A DNA stretch of 64,000 bases from Kribbella aluminosa (GCF_017876295.1 NZ_JAGINT010000001.1:186001-250000), one strand, 5' to 3'; positions 17,642 through 26,517 are shown, counted from the first letter of the stretch. Notes: a model not told the origin generated them from the sequence alone. Numbers and translations: made by a program.

Positions 17642-18739
17642 TCAGGGCACCGCCGGGAGTTGCCAGGTGGCGTCGGTGCCGTCCAGTCGTACCTGCTGAA
17701 CGTGAGGGTTGATGTCGAGGCGGAATTTGTCCCGGCCTGGCCGTCCCAACTCGTCCCACTGCCCGTACGCGGCTTCCACGATGTCCCACAGCCGCTGCGG
17801 GCCTGCCTGGGCAACAGTTCCCTTCTCAATCCGTGCCCACGAGCCGTCCGGATGGGTGAAGATCGTGACGCCGGTGTCGGGCAGCGTGGTCAGGAACCGC
17901 AGCCCGGGAAGTTCCAGAGCCTGGATGAAGCGGAACGCGTCGTCGAACCACACCGACTCGTCCAGCTCGACGGAGCGGGCGGTTGCATTGGCTGACGTGA
18001 TGTCGGCGAGCTGGCTGCCCAGGTCGGCCGGTCGAGGGGCAGGGCGCAGCGGCATGAAGAACGCGCCGCCAGGAAGGAAGTGTCCGGTGCCTTGGCGGTT
18101 GTCGTCGAAGTCGATGACCGCGATGCCGGTAGCAATTGGCGACACGATGCGCCCACCGGTCCGGGTCTGATCGATCCACGTCTGCGGGATCCGGTTCGGC
18201 GCGCAGGTCGCGATGATCCGGTCATACAGCGCTCCGCCGACCCAGCCATCGGTCCCATCACCGATTCCCAGGGTTGGGCGGTAGCCGAGTAGGGCGAGTC
18301 GTTCGCGGGCTGCGTTGACCAGGTCGGCTGCAATGTCGATGCTCACCACGTTGCTGTCCCCGAGCCGGTGGCACAAGAGCGCGGCGTTGTACCCGGTCCC
18401 TGTACCGATCTCGAGCGCACGGTCACCGTCAACTGGAGCGAGGGCTTCCAGCATGGTCGCCATGAGGCTCGGGATTGTGCTCGATGACTTCACGTCAGGC
18501 GACACGACCAGCAGTTGGTTGCTGTAGACACCCTCCAGCCACTCGTCAGGCGAGGTCTCGTCTACGGCCGGCTGAGCGTTCGGGGTCTGGCGATAGAAGA
18601 CCGGCACGAAGACGTGGCGCGGCACAGCCCTGAAGGCAGCACGCCAAACGTCGGCGGTCACTGCGCCGTCAGAGACCAACTGATCAACCAGTTGGCCGCG
18701 CAGCTTCTCGGCCCTTGGTTCCCATAGATCCGCGCTCAC
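17642..18739 (-). CDS. Protein-L-isoaspartate O-methyltransferase-like SAM methyltransferase
   Basis: 365 aa. SAM-binding motif I is ALEIGTGTGYNAALL at residues 108-122, preceded by a PCMT-type substrate segment SSSTIPSLMATMLEAL and a typical N-terminus (VPRHVFVP). Motifs VVSIDIAADL and YDRIIATCAPNRIP follow. PCMT enzymes repair isoaspartyl residues; relatives in actinomycetes also methylate aspartates in ribosomal peptide pathways. No ATP-grasp enzyme or precursor peptide was found next to it, so the substrate is open. The 130-residue C-terminal extension is specific to the actinomycete relatives. It lies 155 bp upstream of the toxin operon, on the same strand. Confidence 0.85.
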   Translation of the reverse strand: MSADLWEPRAEKLRGQLVDQLVSDGAVTADVWRAAFRAVPRHVFVPVFYRQTPNAQPAVDETSPDEWLEGVYSNQLLVVSPDVKSSSTIPSLMATMLEALAPVDGDRALEIGTGTGYNAALLCHRLGDSNVVSIDIAADLVNAARERLALLGYRPTLGIGDGTDGWVGGALYDRIIATCAPNRIPQTWIDQTRTGGRIVSPIATGIAVIDFDDNRQGTGHFLPGGAFFMPLRPAPRPADLGSQLADITSANATARSVELDESVWFDDAFRFIQALELPGLRFLTTLPDTGVTIFTHPDGSWARIEKGTVAQAGPQRLWDIVEAAYGQWDELGRPGRDKFRLDINPHVQQVRLDGTDATWQLPAVP

Positions 18740-18947
18740 CCAATCGCACCTTTCTCCAGAATGCCGGCCCCAGAAGGCTTCGTGCTAACTGGCATAGACC
18801 TGTTGCGTGTTGCTCACGAGAAGTCTTCCAGCCACTACCGACAGTCGCTCGGCTTGGCCTGTCGTTGCTTGATCGCAGACAGGATCGGCCGCCGGCGCGA
18901 CCAGCCGATACAGGTTGGGCCGATCGCCCCAGTCAGAGGAGCACCCC

Positions 18948-19244
18948 ATGGACGTCAGTAATGTCGAGGTCACGGCCGAACGCCTCTCGGGCTACAGGTG
19001 GAAGATGTGCCCCTGCGGACGGGCGCATGGCAACGGACGTCGCAGTGGAACTCGCGGCACCAAGCGCGGCTGTTCTTGTGGCCGGGTGCACGGAGCTGAC
19101 GAGACGGTCGCTGTCGGCCGATTCCGTCCTGGCGGCCCGACCGGATACAAGGCGAGCCCAGCGATTCGGCTCGATGCGCCTCTCCGGCGTACACGCCAAG
19201 AAGCGGAGCAGGACGTCTGCGACGAATTGGCGTCGTCTGACTAG
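18948..19244 (+). CDS. Small cysteine-motif protein (98 aa)
   Basis: The ATG at 18948 has the ribosome-binding site agagga seven bases upstream. Two similar motifs, CPCGRAHG and GCSCGRVHG, sit about 25 residues apart in a basic N-terminal half. Together they supply four cysteines and two histidines and could bind zinc. The C-terminal half is a charged helix (TRQEAEQDVCDELASSD). It is the first gene of the + strand phage-like cassette and is divergent from the methyltransferase at 18739. No family recognised. Confidence 0.6.
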   Translation: MDVSNVEVTAERLSGYRWKMCPCGRAHGNGRRSGTRGTKRGCSCGRVHGADETVAVGRFRPGGPTGYKASPAIRLDAPLRRTRQEAEQDVCDELASSD

Positions 19245-19363
19245 CCCGGCCGGCGACGAGATGGCCGGTGACACGCGAGGGCATTGGGTTGCCGGAGTGA
19301 GCACCACTGCTAAGCGCATGAGTCCACAACTACTCACACATCCTGCGAAAGGGAGAGCTCTTC

Positions 19364-20446
19364 ATGCCTGCTTCCACGATCGTCGCCTCCGGCGGAGCAT
19401 TCCGCCTCTACGACGACGCCGTGCAGACCTACGAGAAACTGCCGGTTGCCACCTACACGATCGCCTTCTCGGAGCAGAGCGGCTACACCCTGCACCGCGT
19501 CGAGCCCCTGACATCGAGGGAGGAGGCCATCTACGGGAGGCATGCGGAACGAGTCCGCCGGATCGCCAGCGGCTACTCGGCGATGAACAGGTCGTTGGGC
19601 GTCATCCTGTCCGGTGACAAAGGTATGGGTAAGAGCCTGATGGTCCGAATGATTGCCGAGCGGATGCGCGATGAACGAAGCTTGCCCACTGTGCTCGTTC
19701 AGCACGCCACACCAGGTCTGGCTTCGTTCCTCGACGAACTCGGCGAGACCGTTGTCGTCTTCGACGAATTCGAGAAGGTCTTCCCGAACGAGGGTGAGAA
19801 CGAGGCGCAGAACCAGTTTCTGAGCTTGTTCGACGGGCTCAGTACGACGAAGCGCCTGTACGTCCTCTCGGTCAACGAGCTGCGCCGCGTCAACGATTAC
19901 ATGCTGAACCGCCCCGGCCGCTTTCACTACCACATGCGCTTCGACTACCCCGACGCCGAGACCGTAGCTCAGTACTTACGCGACCAGGTGCCCGGGATCG
20001 ACGAGACGGAGGTGGCCACGGTCGTCGACTTCTCCCGCAAGTACGACGTGAACTTCGACCACCTACGAGCGATCGCCTTCGAGCTCACCCTGGGCGAGGT
20101 CTTCGCCGACATCATCGGCGACCTGAACATCAAGCGGAACGAGACCTTCACCCCCTACGTGGAGGCCCAGATCACCTGGGGCGACGGGGAGACGGATGTG
20201 ATCTCCGGCCAGGTCGACCTCTTCGACCGCGAGGGCCTGCAGTCGATCGACGCCTGGGAGCTGGAGACCTCGTTGCAGTTCCGTATTCGCGACGCCGTGC
20301 CGTCGAAGGACGGCTACCTCTTGCCGCGCGGTGCCTTCGAGACCGTCGACACCCGCGACCAAGACGACAGGCCGCGCGACGAGAAGCCGCGCGCCGCTGT
20401 CTCGGTGATTCTGCGCCGCACCCGGCAGCACTCCATCGACTTCTGA
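19364..20446 (+). CDS. AAA+ ATPase (single module, phage-type)
   Basis: 360 aa. Walker A SGDKGMGKSLM is near residues 81-91 and Walker B VVVFDEFEKV near 128-137. A sensor/arginine-finger region follows (LSVNELRRVNDYMLNRPGRF), like FtsH/Cdc48-type AAA modules, where a Pro-Gly-Arg-Phe segment carries the finger. The C-terminal 100 residues are acidic and unassigned. Standalone AAA proteins of this shape occur in actinophages and mobile elements. The role is unknown. The ribosome-binding site is aaagggagagc before ATG 19364. Confidence 0.8.
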   Translation: MPASTIVASGGAFRLYDDAVQTYEKLPVATYTIAFSEQSGYTLHRVEPLTSREEAIYGRHAERVRRIASGYSAMNRSLGVILSGDKGMGKSLMVRMIAERMRDERSLPTVLVQHATPGLASFLDELGETVVVFDEFEKVFPNEGENEAQNQFLSLFDGLSTTKRLYVLSVNELRRVNDYMLNRPGRFHYHMRFDYPDAETVAQYLRDQVPGIDETEVATVVDFSRKYDVNFDHLRAIAFELTLGEVFADIIGDLNIKRNETFTPYVEAQITWGDGETDVISGQVDLFDREGLQSIDAWELETSLQFRIRDAVPSKDGYLLPRGAFETVDTRDQDDRPRDEKPRAAVSVILRRTRQHSIDF

Positions 20447-20592
20447 GCTTCCCCGCGGGCGCGCAGCCCAGTTCCCCGGGTGTCTCGAACCATTGCAGGT
20501 CAAGGCCCCGGCGCCAACTCTGCCTGTAGTGACGGTCGAAGGCATAAGCCATAGCCAGTCGGGCCTCCGATTTGAACAGTGAAAGGTCAGCC

Positions 20593-21561
20593 ATGGTTTA
20601 TGAAGAACCCGAGAACCCGTATGCCCAGACCTACCTCAACTTCCTCAATTACACTGCCGGGCACGAGCTCACCGTCGTTCATGACGACGGTCTCTACCGG
20701 CACCTGCGAATGCGTGACCCGCAGATGGGCGGTATCTGGAGCTGGGATGTCGTCACCTGGCCCGGGCACCTGGCCACATCCGGCGACCTCGCTTCCGGCT
20801 TCGTCTTCGCACGCATTGAGGACATGCTCGACTTCTTCAACCGCGCCGGCCACCGCAGCCACTATTCCGACGGTGCACCATCCATCGATTTCGCTTACTG
20901 GGCCGAAAAGATCGTCGGACGGGACTGCTATCACGGCGTTCGAAAGTACTCCCACAACATCTTCGTAAGGTACGTCACGCACACTCTTCAGGAGGACTCA
21001 GTCCTTGGGGTCGACGCCCAGATCGACTACGAGAAGACCGTGGAGATCGCCCGCCGGGTCACCGCCCGCAACGGCGTCCACTACGAGGACTACCTTGAGC
21101 ACCAGCGCCAGAACTCTTCTCTCGCGCACCTGGACATCGACGGCAACTCGGCCGACGAAGAGCAGTACTTCGGGCTGCCGATCCCCGAGACCTCGCCGGC
21201 CGACCGCCGGCAGGAACTGATCGACGATGCCTGCCAGGTCGAGAGTCGCCGCGAGGACGCGCACCAATGGCTCAACGACCACGACGACTGCCTCGGCCAG
21301 GACACCTGGGAATGGGACCTGTCCGACTACGACACCAGCTTCATCACCGCCTGCTACGCCCTCGACAAGACCGTCCAGGGCCTGGACGGAACACCTCGCC
21401 GCGAACGCCGAAGCTGCTTCCCCGTCCGCCGCTCACACCACACCCATCAGGATTCAGGTCTGACGTGCCCCAATACCGTGTCATCTCCGAACTGGACCCC
21501 GGCGACGAGCATCGCGACCCCCGTGGTGCGCGACTTCGCCTGGATGAGGCCCGCACCGTGA
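20593..21561 (+). CDS. Hypothetical phage-like protein (322 aa)
   Basis: The ATG at 20593 follows gaaaggtcagcc. The N-terminal 115 residues are aromatic-rich and look well folded (MVYEEPENPYAQTYLNFLNY, MGGIWSWDVVTWPGHL), a pattern I associate with conserved hypothetical proteins of actinophages. The middle is acidic and helical. From about residue 275 the composition becomes Arg/Ser/Pro-rich and overlaps the next gene by 97 bp, so the true C-terminus may be shorter in an ancestral form. No function proposed. Confidence 0.7.
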   Translation: MVYEEPENPYAQTYLNFLNYTAGHELTVVHDDGLYRHLRMRDPQMGGIWSWDVVTWPGHLATSGDLASGFVFARIEDMLDFFNRAGHRSHYSDGAPSIDFAYWAEKIVGRDCYHGVRKYSHNIFVRYVTHTLQEDSVLGVDAQIDYEKTVEIARRVTARNGVHYEDYLEHQRQNSSLAHLDIDGNSADEEQYFGLPIPETSPADRRQELIDDACQVESRREDAHQWLNDHDDCLGQDTWEWDLSDYDTSFITACYALDKTVQGLDGTPRRERRSCFPVRRSHHTHQDSGLTCPNTVSSPNWTPATSIATPVVRDFAWMRPAP

Positions 21562-22046
21562 CCGTCGTCCAGGCGGTTAGCCTTGCTGACGCCGCCGCTG
21601 ACGCCGGCGATGTCGAACCGCACAGTGAACGCCGCATCATCTCCGTTGAGGAACTCGGTCCCGTGCTTGCCTTCTCCGATGAGGTACTCAGCCGTGCTCT
21701 GGGAGACGCCGCAGGTTCACCGACCGGCGAGCCACTCGTAGACCCTGAGACCTTCGACGACGACCACCTGCCGCTCCTTCGGCGCCCGGAGTTCGTTACT
21801 ACCGTGAAGCAGGTTGTCTACCGTCTACGCGAATCCGGGCTCGTGCCGGGCTTGGAGATCTCGGTGCTCGCCGACGAGCCCGATGAGCCTTACGCAATGA
21901 TCGAGGTTCACGACGACGCCCGCGGCTTCTTCCACTCCCGAGGAACCGAGATCCGCAAGCTGACCGACGACCACTCAGCCACCGGCTGGAACGGAGTCCT
22001 TGCGGTCGCGCGCGCCGTCATAGCCCTCAGCAACGACCTGCAGTGA
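21465..22046 (+). CDS. Hypothetical protein (193 aa)
   Basis: The GTG at 21465 (VPQYRVISELD) is the best start; upstream in-frame sequence is antisense-like Arg/Pro text. The protein is acidic, with a helical middle and a C-terminal alpha/beta region (GLEISVLADEPDEPYAMIEV). It overlaps the upstream gene by 97 bp, which is unusual, and overlaps the HNH gene start by four bases. No family recognised. Confidence 0.6.
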   Translation: MPQYRVISELDPGDEHRDPRGARLRLDEARTVTVVQAVSLADAAADAGDVEPHSERRIISVEELGPVLAFSDEVLSRALGDAAGSPTGEPLVDPETFDDDHLPLLRRPEFVTTVKQVVYRLRESGLVPGLEISVLADEPDEPYAMIEVHDDARGFFHSRGTEIRKLTDDHSATGWNGVLAVARAVIALSNDLQ

Positions 22047-22408
22047 CCGCCGTGCACGCAGACCCTCAGATCATCTGGTCCGCGATCGCACTGCTCGGAG
22101 TCCTGATCCTGGCGGGGCATGCAGGCAGGGGCCGCCGGCGTCGAGACCCGAATCGGTTCTACACCTGGCCCGAGAAGCAAGTACTGATCCAGCAGGCCGC
22201 CGGCCGCTGCGAACACAAGCCGCCGCTGTGGAGACGTTGCCCAGCACAAGGAACACAGGCCGACCACATTGTTCCCTGGAGCCGCGGGGGACGGACCGAG
22301 TTGTGGAACGGGCAGTTGCTCTGCGAGCGCCACAACCAGCGGAAGTCGAACCGCGTCCCGAGCACGCTCTATCGATGGCGGCTGCAACGACGCCGTACGA
22401 AGTACTGA
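22043..22408 (+). CDS. HNH endonuclease-like protein with N-terminal membrane segment
   Basis: 121 aa. The first 26 residues hold a hydrophobic helix (IIWSAIALLGVLILAGHAG) followed by a basic stretch. The rest is a compact HNH domain: CEH...CPAQGTQADHIVPWSRGGRT...LWNGQLLCERHNQRKSN, with DH-I-V-P and the terminal H-N carrying the catalytic and metal ligands. A membrane-anchored HNH is unusual; such small proteins may nick or cut DNA in mobile elements. The start overlaps the previous gene (ATGA-type). Confidence 0.8.
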   Translation: MTAVHADPQIIWSAIALLGVLILAGHAGRGRRRRDPNRFYTWPEKQVLIQQAAGRCEHKPPLWRRCPAQGTQADHIVPWSRGGRTELWNGQLLCERHNQRKSNRVPSTLYRWRLQRRRTKY

Positions 22409-22594
22409 CGACCCGCCCTGGCGCTCAAAGCCTCGCCGTTGAAAGCCGCGTCCCGGCGAACGACCTGGGACACCGCGCCAGACGACGAAACCGGTTGTGT
22501 ACTTCACCGCCCCTACCCATGCTTTTGCAGCCTCCGTCTGCAAAAGCCCGCCCGCCCGTCTGCAACTGACGGCTGTCTTGAGGAGACAACCACC

Positions 22595-22864
22595 ATGCCG
22601 CTTGACTACATGGTCGGTTCGGCCAGAGACCCGAACGGCGCCAATCGCCAGACCCGCAAGAGAATCGAAGCCGCTGTCAGGCGGACCCTGCGCACCGGCG
22701 GCGTGCAGGCGCTGACGGCCGTGGACGCAGCCTCGGACATGGTCATCAGCTACTTGACGACAGCCAACAGCGCGAGCCTGAAGCTCGTGCACGATGTCGC
22801 AGGAAAAGAGATCGCGCGCCTGCTTGAGGAGTTGCTACAAGGCGGCGTCGAGGACCGCCCATGA
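22595..22864 (+). CDS. Small hypothetical protein (89 aa)
   Basis: The ATG at 22595 has the ribosome-binding site gaggag. The product is helical, with a basic N-terminal helix (RQTRKRIEAAVRRTLRTGG) and an amphipathic C-terminal helix (GKEIARLLEELLQGG). It overlaps the next gene (ATGA at 22861-22864). The basic helix could contact nucleic acid, but no family is recognised. Confidence 0.6.
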   Translation: MPLDYMVGSARDPNGANRQTRKRIEAAVRRTLRTGGVQALTAVDAASDMVISYLTTANSASLKLVHDVAGKEIARLLEELLQGGVEDRP

Positions 22865-23133
22865 AGACCTTTGACGAACTGATCAGCCGGTTCGATCAAT
22901 GGTCGGCCGAACGCGACCTCATCGAATCCGAGGTACTGCACTCCCGCAAGGCCTGGGAAGACTCTGACGATGCCGGCATCGCGCTCCTGCGGGAGATGGT
23001 CGCGGCCCTGCGCTGCTGCACCGCTGAGGGCCCCGCCTGCGGTGGGGTCCGGACGCTTGGCGATCTCGCCGCTGGCCGGCCACTGCGCGTCGACCCGCGG
23101 CTGGCGCCGTCAGCTGGCACGAGCCGTGAGTAG
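22861..23133 (+). CDS. Small hypothetical protein (90 aa)
   Basis: Coupled to the previous gene by ATGA. It starts MKTFDELISRFDQWSAERDL and has two cysteines in RCCTAEGPACGG. A charged helical N-terminal half gives way to a Gly/Pro/Arg-rich tail. No family recognised. Confidence 0.5.
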   Translation: MKTFDELISRFDQWSAERDLIESEVLHSRKAWEDSDDAGIALLREMVAALRCCTAEGPACGGVRTLGDLAAGRPLRVDPRLAPSAGTSRE

Positions 23134-23473
23134 CAAACCGGGGCCCTGCCCGGATTGCAGCGCGGGAGCCCGACAACCGCACGCCAACGACTGCGACGTT
23201 GCGCGATGCCTGACCACGGGAGGCCAGCGCCTGTCCTGCCTCATGCTCGGTGCGTCACAGAGTCATGACTGCGGACACGACACCTGGTCCGGCGAGTGGC
23301 CGGGCAACGCTGAATGCCGCGAGTTCGGCTGGTACGTCTACGGCGACCCGAGCGTGGACGGTTTCTGGGTGCGCTGCGGCGCCGACCACCCTCAGGCGAC
23401 CGAAGACCTCAACCGTCTGGTCACCGAGGCCGACTGGAACCCGGCCCTGCAGCGCTGGCAGCAGCGGCCGTGA
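23126..23473 (+). CDS. Small cysteine/histidine-rich protein (115 aa)
   Basis: The GTG at 23126 overlaps the end of the previous gene. The pattern PCPDCSAGARQPHANDCDVARC supplies a Cys/His set that fits a treble-clef or zinc-ribbon fold. Later CG and CREFGWYVYGD segments resemble small actinophage proteins with a zinc knuckle. The C-terminus is aromatic and acidic (DGFWVRCGADHP). Reading upstream in frame gives Arg/Pro-rich text, so the GTG start is preferred. Function unknown. Confidence 0.55.
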   Translation: MSSKPGPCPDCSAGARQPHANDCDVARCLTTGGQRLSCLMLGASQSHDCGHDTWSGEWPGNAECREFGWYVYGDPSVDGFWVRCGADHPQATEDLNRLVTEADWNPALQRWQQRP

Positions 23474-23615
23474 TCAGCAGCAAATAGACCTCACGGCTGG
23501 CTCGGCGTCGTCCAGCGCCGCCACTGGACGAACTCCACCAGCCCATCATGCTTGCTCTGCGTTGCGCAGCAGGCTCATGGACCGCCTACCGCGACCACCA
23601 TAGATTGCGACGACG

Positions 23616-23819
23616 ATGGCCTGGATCAGATGCCCCCATTGTGACGAGAAACGGGACACCTCCGGGCGCTACACCTCGCCGACCAACGCGAAGCGCGATC
23701 ACGACTGGTGGCTTGAGGAGCACGTCTCCGGTAGGTGCGTCCTGAACGATCTGTCCACGGAAGACGCAGCCCGGAGCGCGGCCACCAGGCGACAACCTGA
23801 GGGCACAGCTGACCTCTGA
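23616..23819 (+). CDS. Small putative zinc-binding protein (67 aa)
   Basis: Starts MAWIRCPHCDEKRDTSGRY, with a CxxC pair, and later HDWWLEEHVSGRC. The CxxC...H...C pattern is a plausible zinc site of the type seen in many short phage proteins. There is no clear ribosome-binding site, which lowers confidence. It sits in the + strand cassette between 23126 and 23890. Confidence 0.5.
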   Translation: MAWIRCPHCDEKRDTSGRYTSPTNAKRDHDWWLEEHVSGRCVLNDLSTEDAARSAATRRQPEGTADL

Positions 23820-23889
23820 TCGAAGCGCCATCCCCGGCGCTGGCCTCTTGTACTTCCTCTACCTGACTCAATCGACTAAGGAGCCCGCC

Positions 23890-24606
23890 ATGGGCGCAAG
23901 TATGAGCACGGCGTACGTCGCCGCGCTTCCCGACGCCATGCTCGACTGGGATGCCGGTTCGGAGGCGCTGGACGAGATCACTGATCCGAGTGCCTTCGGG
24001 TGGGATTCGTTCGAGCTTGAGACTCAGGCCGAGTTCCTCGACGACGATGGCGGCATCCCCGAAGAGCCGACCTTCGAGATGGCCGATCTCGCGACACTCA
24101 AGAAGTACGGACGTCGCGTGCTCACCGAGCTCAAGGATGCGCTGGACACACCCGACGTCACCTTGTTGACGATTGGTGGCTATTGGATCTATCTCACCGG
24201 AGGACTCGACGTCGACGCTGGAGTCGACGACGAGTACGGCGCGATCTACGCCTCTCTGGGACTGCCCGACCTTGTGATGAAGGCCGTGGGCTTCGTCCCG
24301 AAGCCCGAGTATCCTCCATCGCGCCGATCCGGTGCTCAGGGAGACGCGACCGACACCGACATCGTTGATGCGATCGCGCTCGGCCTTGGAACGAAACCGA
24401 AGTGGCAGGGGCGCGCCGAGCTCACATGGATCGCCGACGCGATAGGAGAGGTGCGCCCCCACCCGTACGACGCGGATCCCGTCGACTACTACGAGGACTT
24501 CACGGGCCGAACGGGCTTCGACCCGCTGAACGACGCCTTCCTCAGTCGATACGTCGGCGAGCGGGCGACGGCCGACGATCACCCCGACGAGCAGAAGGCC
24601 GGCTGA
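23890..24606 (+). CDS. Hypothetical acidic protein (238 aa)
   Basis: ATG 23890 follows aaggagcccgcc. The protein is strongly acidic (DDDGGIPEEPTFEMADL, DVDAGVDDEYG) with a helical middle and a C-terminal segment rich in Tyr and Asp. The composition is typical of actinophage and ICE proteins of unknown role. Its TGA overlaps the next ATG (TGATG). No conserved motif recognised. Confidence 0.7.
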   Translation: MGASMSTAYVAALPDAMLDWDAGSEALDEITDPSAFGWDSFELETQAEFLDDDGGIPEEPTFEMADLATLKKYGRRVLTELKDALDTPDVTLLTIGGYWIYLTGGLDVDAGVDDEYGAIYASLGLPDLVMKAVGFVPKPEYPPSRRSGAQGDATDTDIVDAIALGLGTKPKWQGRAELTWIADAIGEVRPHPYDADPVDYYEDFTGRTGFDPLNDAFLSRYVGERATADDHPDEQKAG

Positions 24607-24851
24607 TGTTCAGCACGACTCGTCGCGTCGTGGCAGTCAGCGCATTCGCGGGCTGCAGCGTTGCTGTCCTGGCCGGCTGGCTCACCGGGTTCTTCGCTCG
24701 GGTCGTGACCGGTGTTAGCAGGTCGTGGGACTCTTTGCTCGCCTGGCTGCGGGCACCTCTGGACATGAGCCATCGCGTTGCCGTAACCGCCGCAGTCCTT
24801 GTCCCGCTGGTTCTGATCCTCGTCATCATGATGGTCCTGTCCGACGATTGA
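24606..24851 (+). CDS. Small membrane protein with two transmembrane segments (81 aa)
   Basis: Coupled to the preceding gene by TGATG. Hydrophobic helices are at residues 7-30 (VVAVSAFAGCSVAVLAGWLT) and about 57-78 (VAVTAAVLVPLVLILVIMMV), joined by a polar loop. A basic N-terminus suggests both ends are cytoplasmic. It is the last gene before the strong terminator at 24897. Function unknown; it is holin-sized, but there is no partner endolysin. Confidence 0.65.
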   Translation: MFSTTRRVVAVSAFAGCSVAVLAGWLTGFFARVVTGVSRSWDSLLAWLRAPLDMSHRVAVTAAVLVPLVLILVIMMVLSDD

Positions 24852-25629
24852 CTACCACCACATCTGTGCCTTGCACACGACGAACCCCGAGCACACAGTG
24901 CACCCCGGACGCGATTGCGCCCGGGGTGCACTCTTTTTTCGAGCATAGGCAGGCCTGCGTTGATCCTGCCGATGTCCGTCCAGCCTTGGATGCGGCGTTG
25001 GTTAGCTGGGCGACGCAGTAAGGCGCCGAGCTGGGCAGCGTTCTGGCAGCCTCGATTGCCGGAATACCCGTGTGGGCGAGGTCGACAAGGTTGTGGATGG
25101 CGCGCTCGCACGCGGTCCAGTCGATGTAACCATCCGCTGCGACGATCAGGACGTGGTCGGGGCGGGTCATCAGGTTGCGGAACGTGTCGACGACGGCTGT
25201 GCTGCCGCTCTCGCAGGCGCCAAGGATTAGAAGCTGGGCGGTGATACCCCCGGCAGCGTGTAGCGCCGTGGCCAAGGCGGGCAGGGTTGTACCGAAGCCC
25301 CAGTTGCGGGCACCGATATACCAGGTGGCATCGCCGTACGGCTACGGCGAATCGTCTCCCCAGGATGTGGGGCTGTAGCCGTGGCCGGTCAGCAACACTG
25401 CATCGGCCGTACAGATTGCCTCGGCCAGTTGGCCGAGGCGTCCGGCGACGATCGGGGAAGCCACCGTGTCCGGTGCACGCTGGTGCAGTTGCATGGCGAA
25501 TTCCTGGTACGCGGGCAGTCCGGTAAAGGTGACGGGGTGCAGCAGACTGGGCACGAGACCGACGCTAGCAGCGGCTGCGTCGCTGGACGGCTGCGACGGT
25601 CTGAGTCGCTGTCCGCGTCCGGGATGCAT
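24826..25629 (-). pseudogene. CHAT/caspase-like protein interrupted by an in-frame stop
   Basis: One frame runs from ATG 25629 to TGA 24826, broken only by TAG at 25342-25344. The first part has the His motif AVLLTGHGYSPTSWG; the second has AQLLILGACESGSTAVVD. A His-Gly segment and a later Cys in 'LxxCESG' are the expected catalytic dyad of CHAT-type caspase-like peptidases. The sequence flows naturally across the stop (WGDDSP*PYGDATWYIGARN). A nonsense mutation, a sequencing error or stop read-through are possible. The last 45 residues are encoded through the opposite-strand terminator and may not be native. Confidence 0.6.
24897..24939 (+). terminator. Intrinsic terminator of the phage-like cassette
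   Basis: A 12-bp perfect stem (agtgcaccccgg / ccggggtgcact) with a 12-base loop is followed directly by a run of six T. It closes the + strand cassette and is the clearest rho-independent terminator in the window. Confidence 0.92.
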
Positions 25630-25631
25630 GT

Positions 25632-25973
25632 TTAGGCCGGTTCGTCTTCCACGATCGCCTCGTCGGTGAGACTGGGTTGTCCCTCGAGTTGCCGGTTCAC
25701 GATGGGCGAGGCAGAGAACTTCAGAACTGAGTAGTCGTCGACCGCGGACTGGCCGAAGTGGACCTTATGGCCCTTGTGTGCCTGGTGGTAGAAGCGGCCG
25801 AAGCCTGTCAGTACGACGGTCTCACCTTGGGCGACCGCGTCCATGAGCTCGCCGAAGATCTCTTCGTAGACGGAGGTGACCGTCTTGATCGGCCACCCGC
25901 TGCGCGCTGCGACGCGCGAGATGAACTCGCGCCTCGCGACGCGCCGGTGTGGGTCGGTCATCACCTGCGTCAT
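25632..25973 (-). CDS. HU/IHF-like DNA-binding protein
   Basis: 113 aa from ATG 25973; an ATG at 26057 lacks a ribosome-binding site. The fold pattern of HU is visible: REFISRVAARSGWPIKTV, VYEEIFGELMDAVAQGETVV, LTGFGRFYHQAHKGHKVHFG and the C-terminal LKFSASPIVNRQL, which matches the 'TGFGxFxxxxRxxRxGxNP...FKxGKxL' series. The usual DNA-intercalating 'RNP' proline tip is replaced, so DNA bending may differ from HU. It is the last gene of the operon led by the RNA polymerase-like protein. A role in organising promoters or element DNA for that enzyme is inference. Confidence 0.75.
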   Translation of the reverse strand: MTQVMTDPHRRVARREFISRVAARSGWPIKTVTSVYEEIFGELMDAVAQGETVVLTGFGRFYHQAHKGHKVHFGQSAVDDYSVLKFSASPIVNRQLEGQPSLTDEAIVEDEPA

Positions 25974-26094
25974 GTTCAGGCCCTGCTCTCTGTTTCTGCG
26001 TAACGCTGGTTTTGTTGGGCTCGGTTGACCGGAAGAGGTCTCTTGAATGGTCAGCATCGGCTGGGGCGTTCGGTCCGGCTCGGCCGATTGGCCG

Positions 26095-26442
26095 TCAGAA
26101 CTCGAAGCCTTCGTCCAGCGGGTGACGGAGGTCGCGGTCTTGGACGTCCACGGTCTCGATGTGAGTGATGGTTCGCCGGGTCTCCTTGGACTGGTCGCGT
26201 TCCTCCTGGGCGGCGACTTGGTGTGCTGCGCGCAGCCTGGCCTGGTTCTGCTCGCGGCCGACCTCGGACGCCGCCGCTATCGCGGACTTGATGAACTGTG
26301 CGGCGGCGGTGGGCGTCTTGTCCTGTTGCTGGTAATGCCGGGCTTGGTCCCACTTCGCCCGGTCGTCCGGTGTGACGAAGCCGAATCCGAGGGCGGTCTC
26401 GCTGGGGCGGGGGAGCCCATTGCCCTTGTGCTGGTTGCTCAT
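26095..26442 (-). CDS. Hypothetical protein (115 aa) in the RNA polymerase-like operon
   Basis: ATG 26442 (MSNQHKGNGLPRPSETALGF) follows gagaactgaagct. The protein is soluble and helical, with a basic Gln/Arg-rich middle (SEVGREQNQARLRAAHQVAA, QEERDQSKETRR) and an acidic end (VDVQDRDLRHPLDEGFEF). It lies between the 571-aa gene and the HU-like gene on the same strand. Size and charge would suit a DNA- or protein-binding accessory factor, but there is no recognised motif. Confidence 0.6.
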   Translation of the reverse strand: MSNQHKGNGLPRPSETALGFGFVTPDDRAKWDQARHYQQQDKTPTAAAQFIKSAIAAASEVGREQNQARLRAAHQVAAQEERDQSKETRRTITHIETVDVQDRDLRHPLDEGFEF

Positions 26443-26517
26443 AGCTTCAGTTCTCCATCTCAAAGCTGATAGTCACTGACTGCGGCAGTACAGGATCGGT
26501 GTGACCGGTCCGGCACG

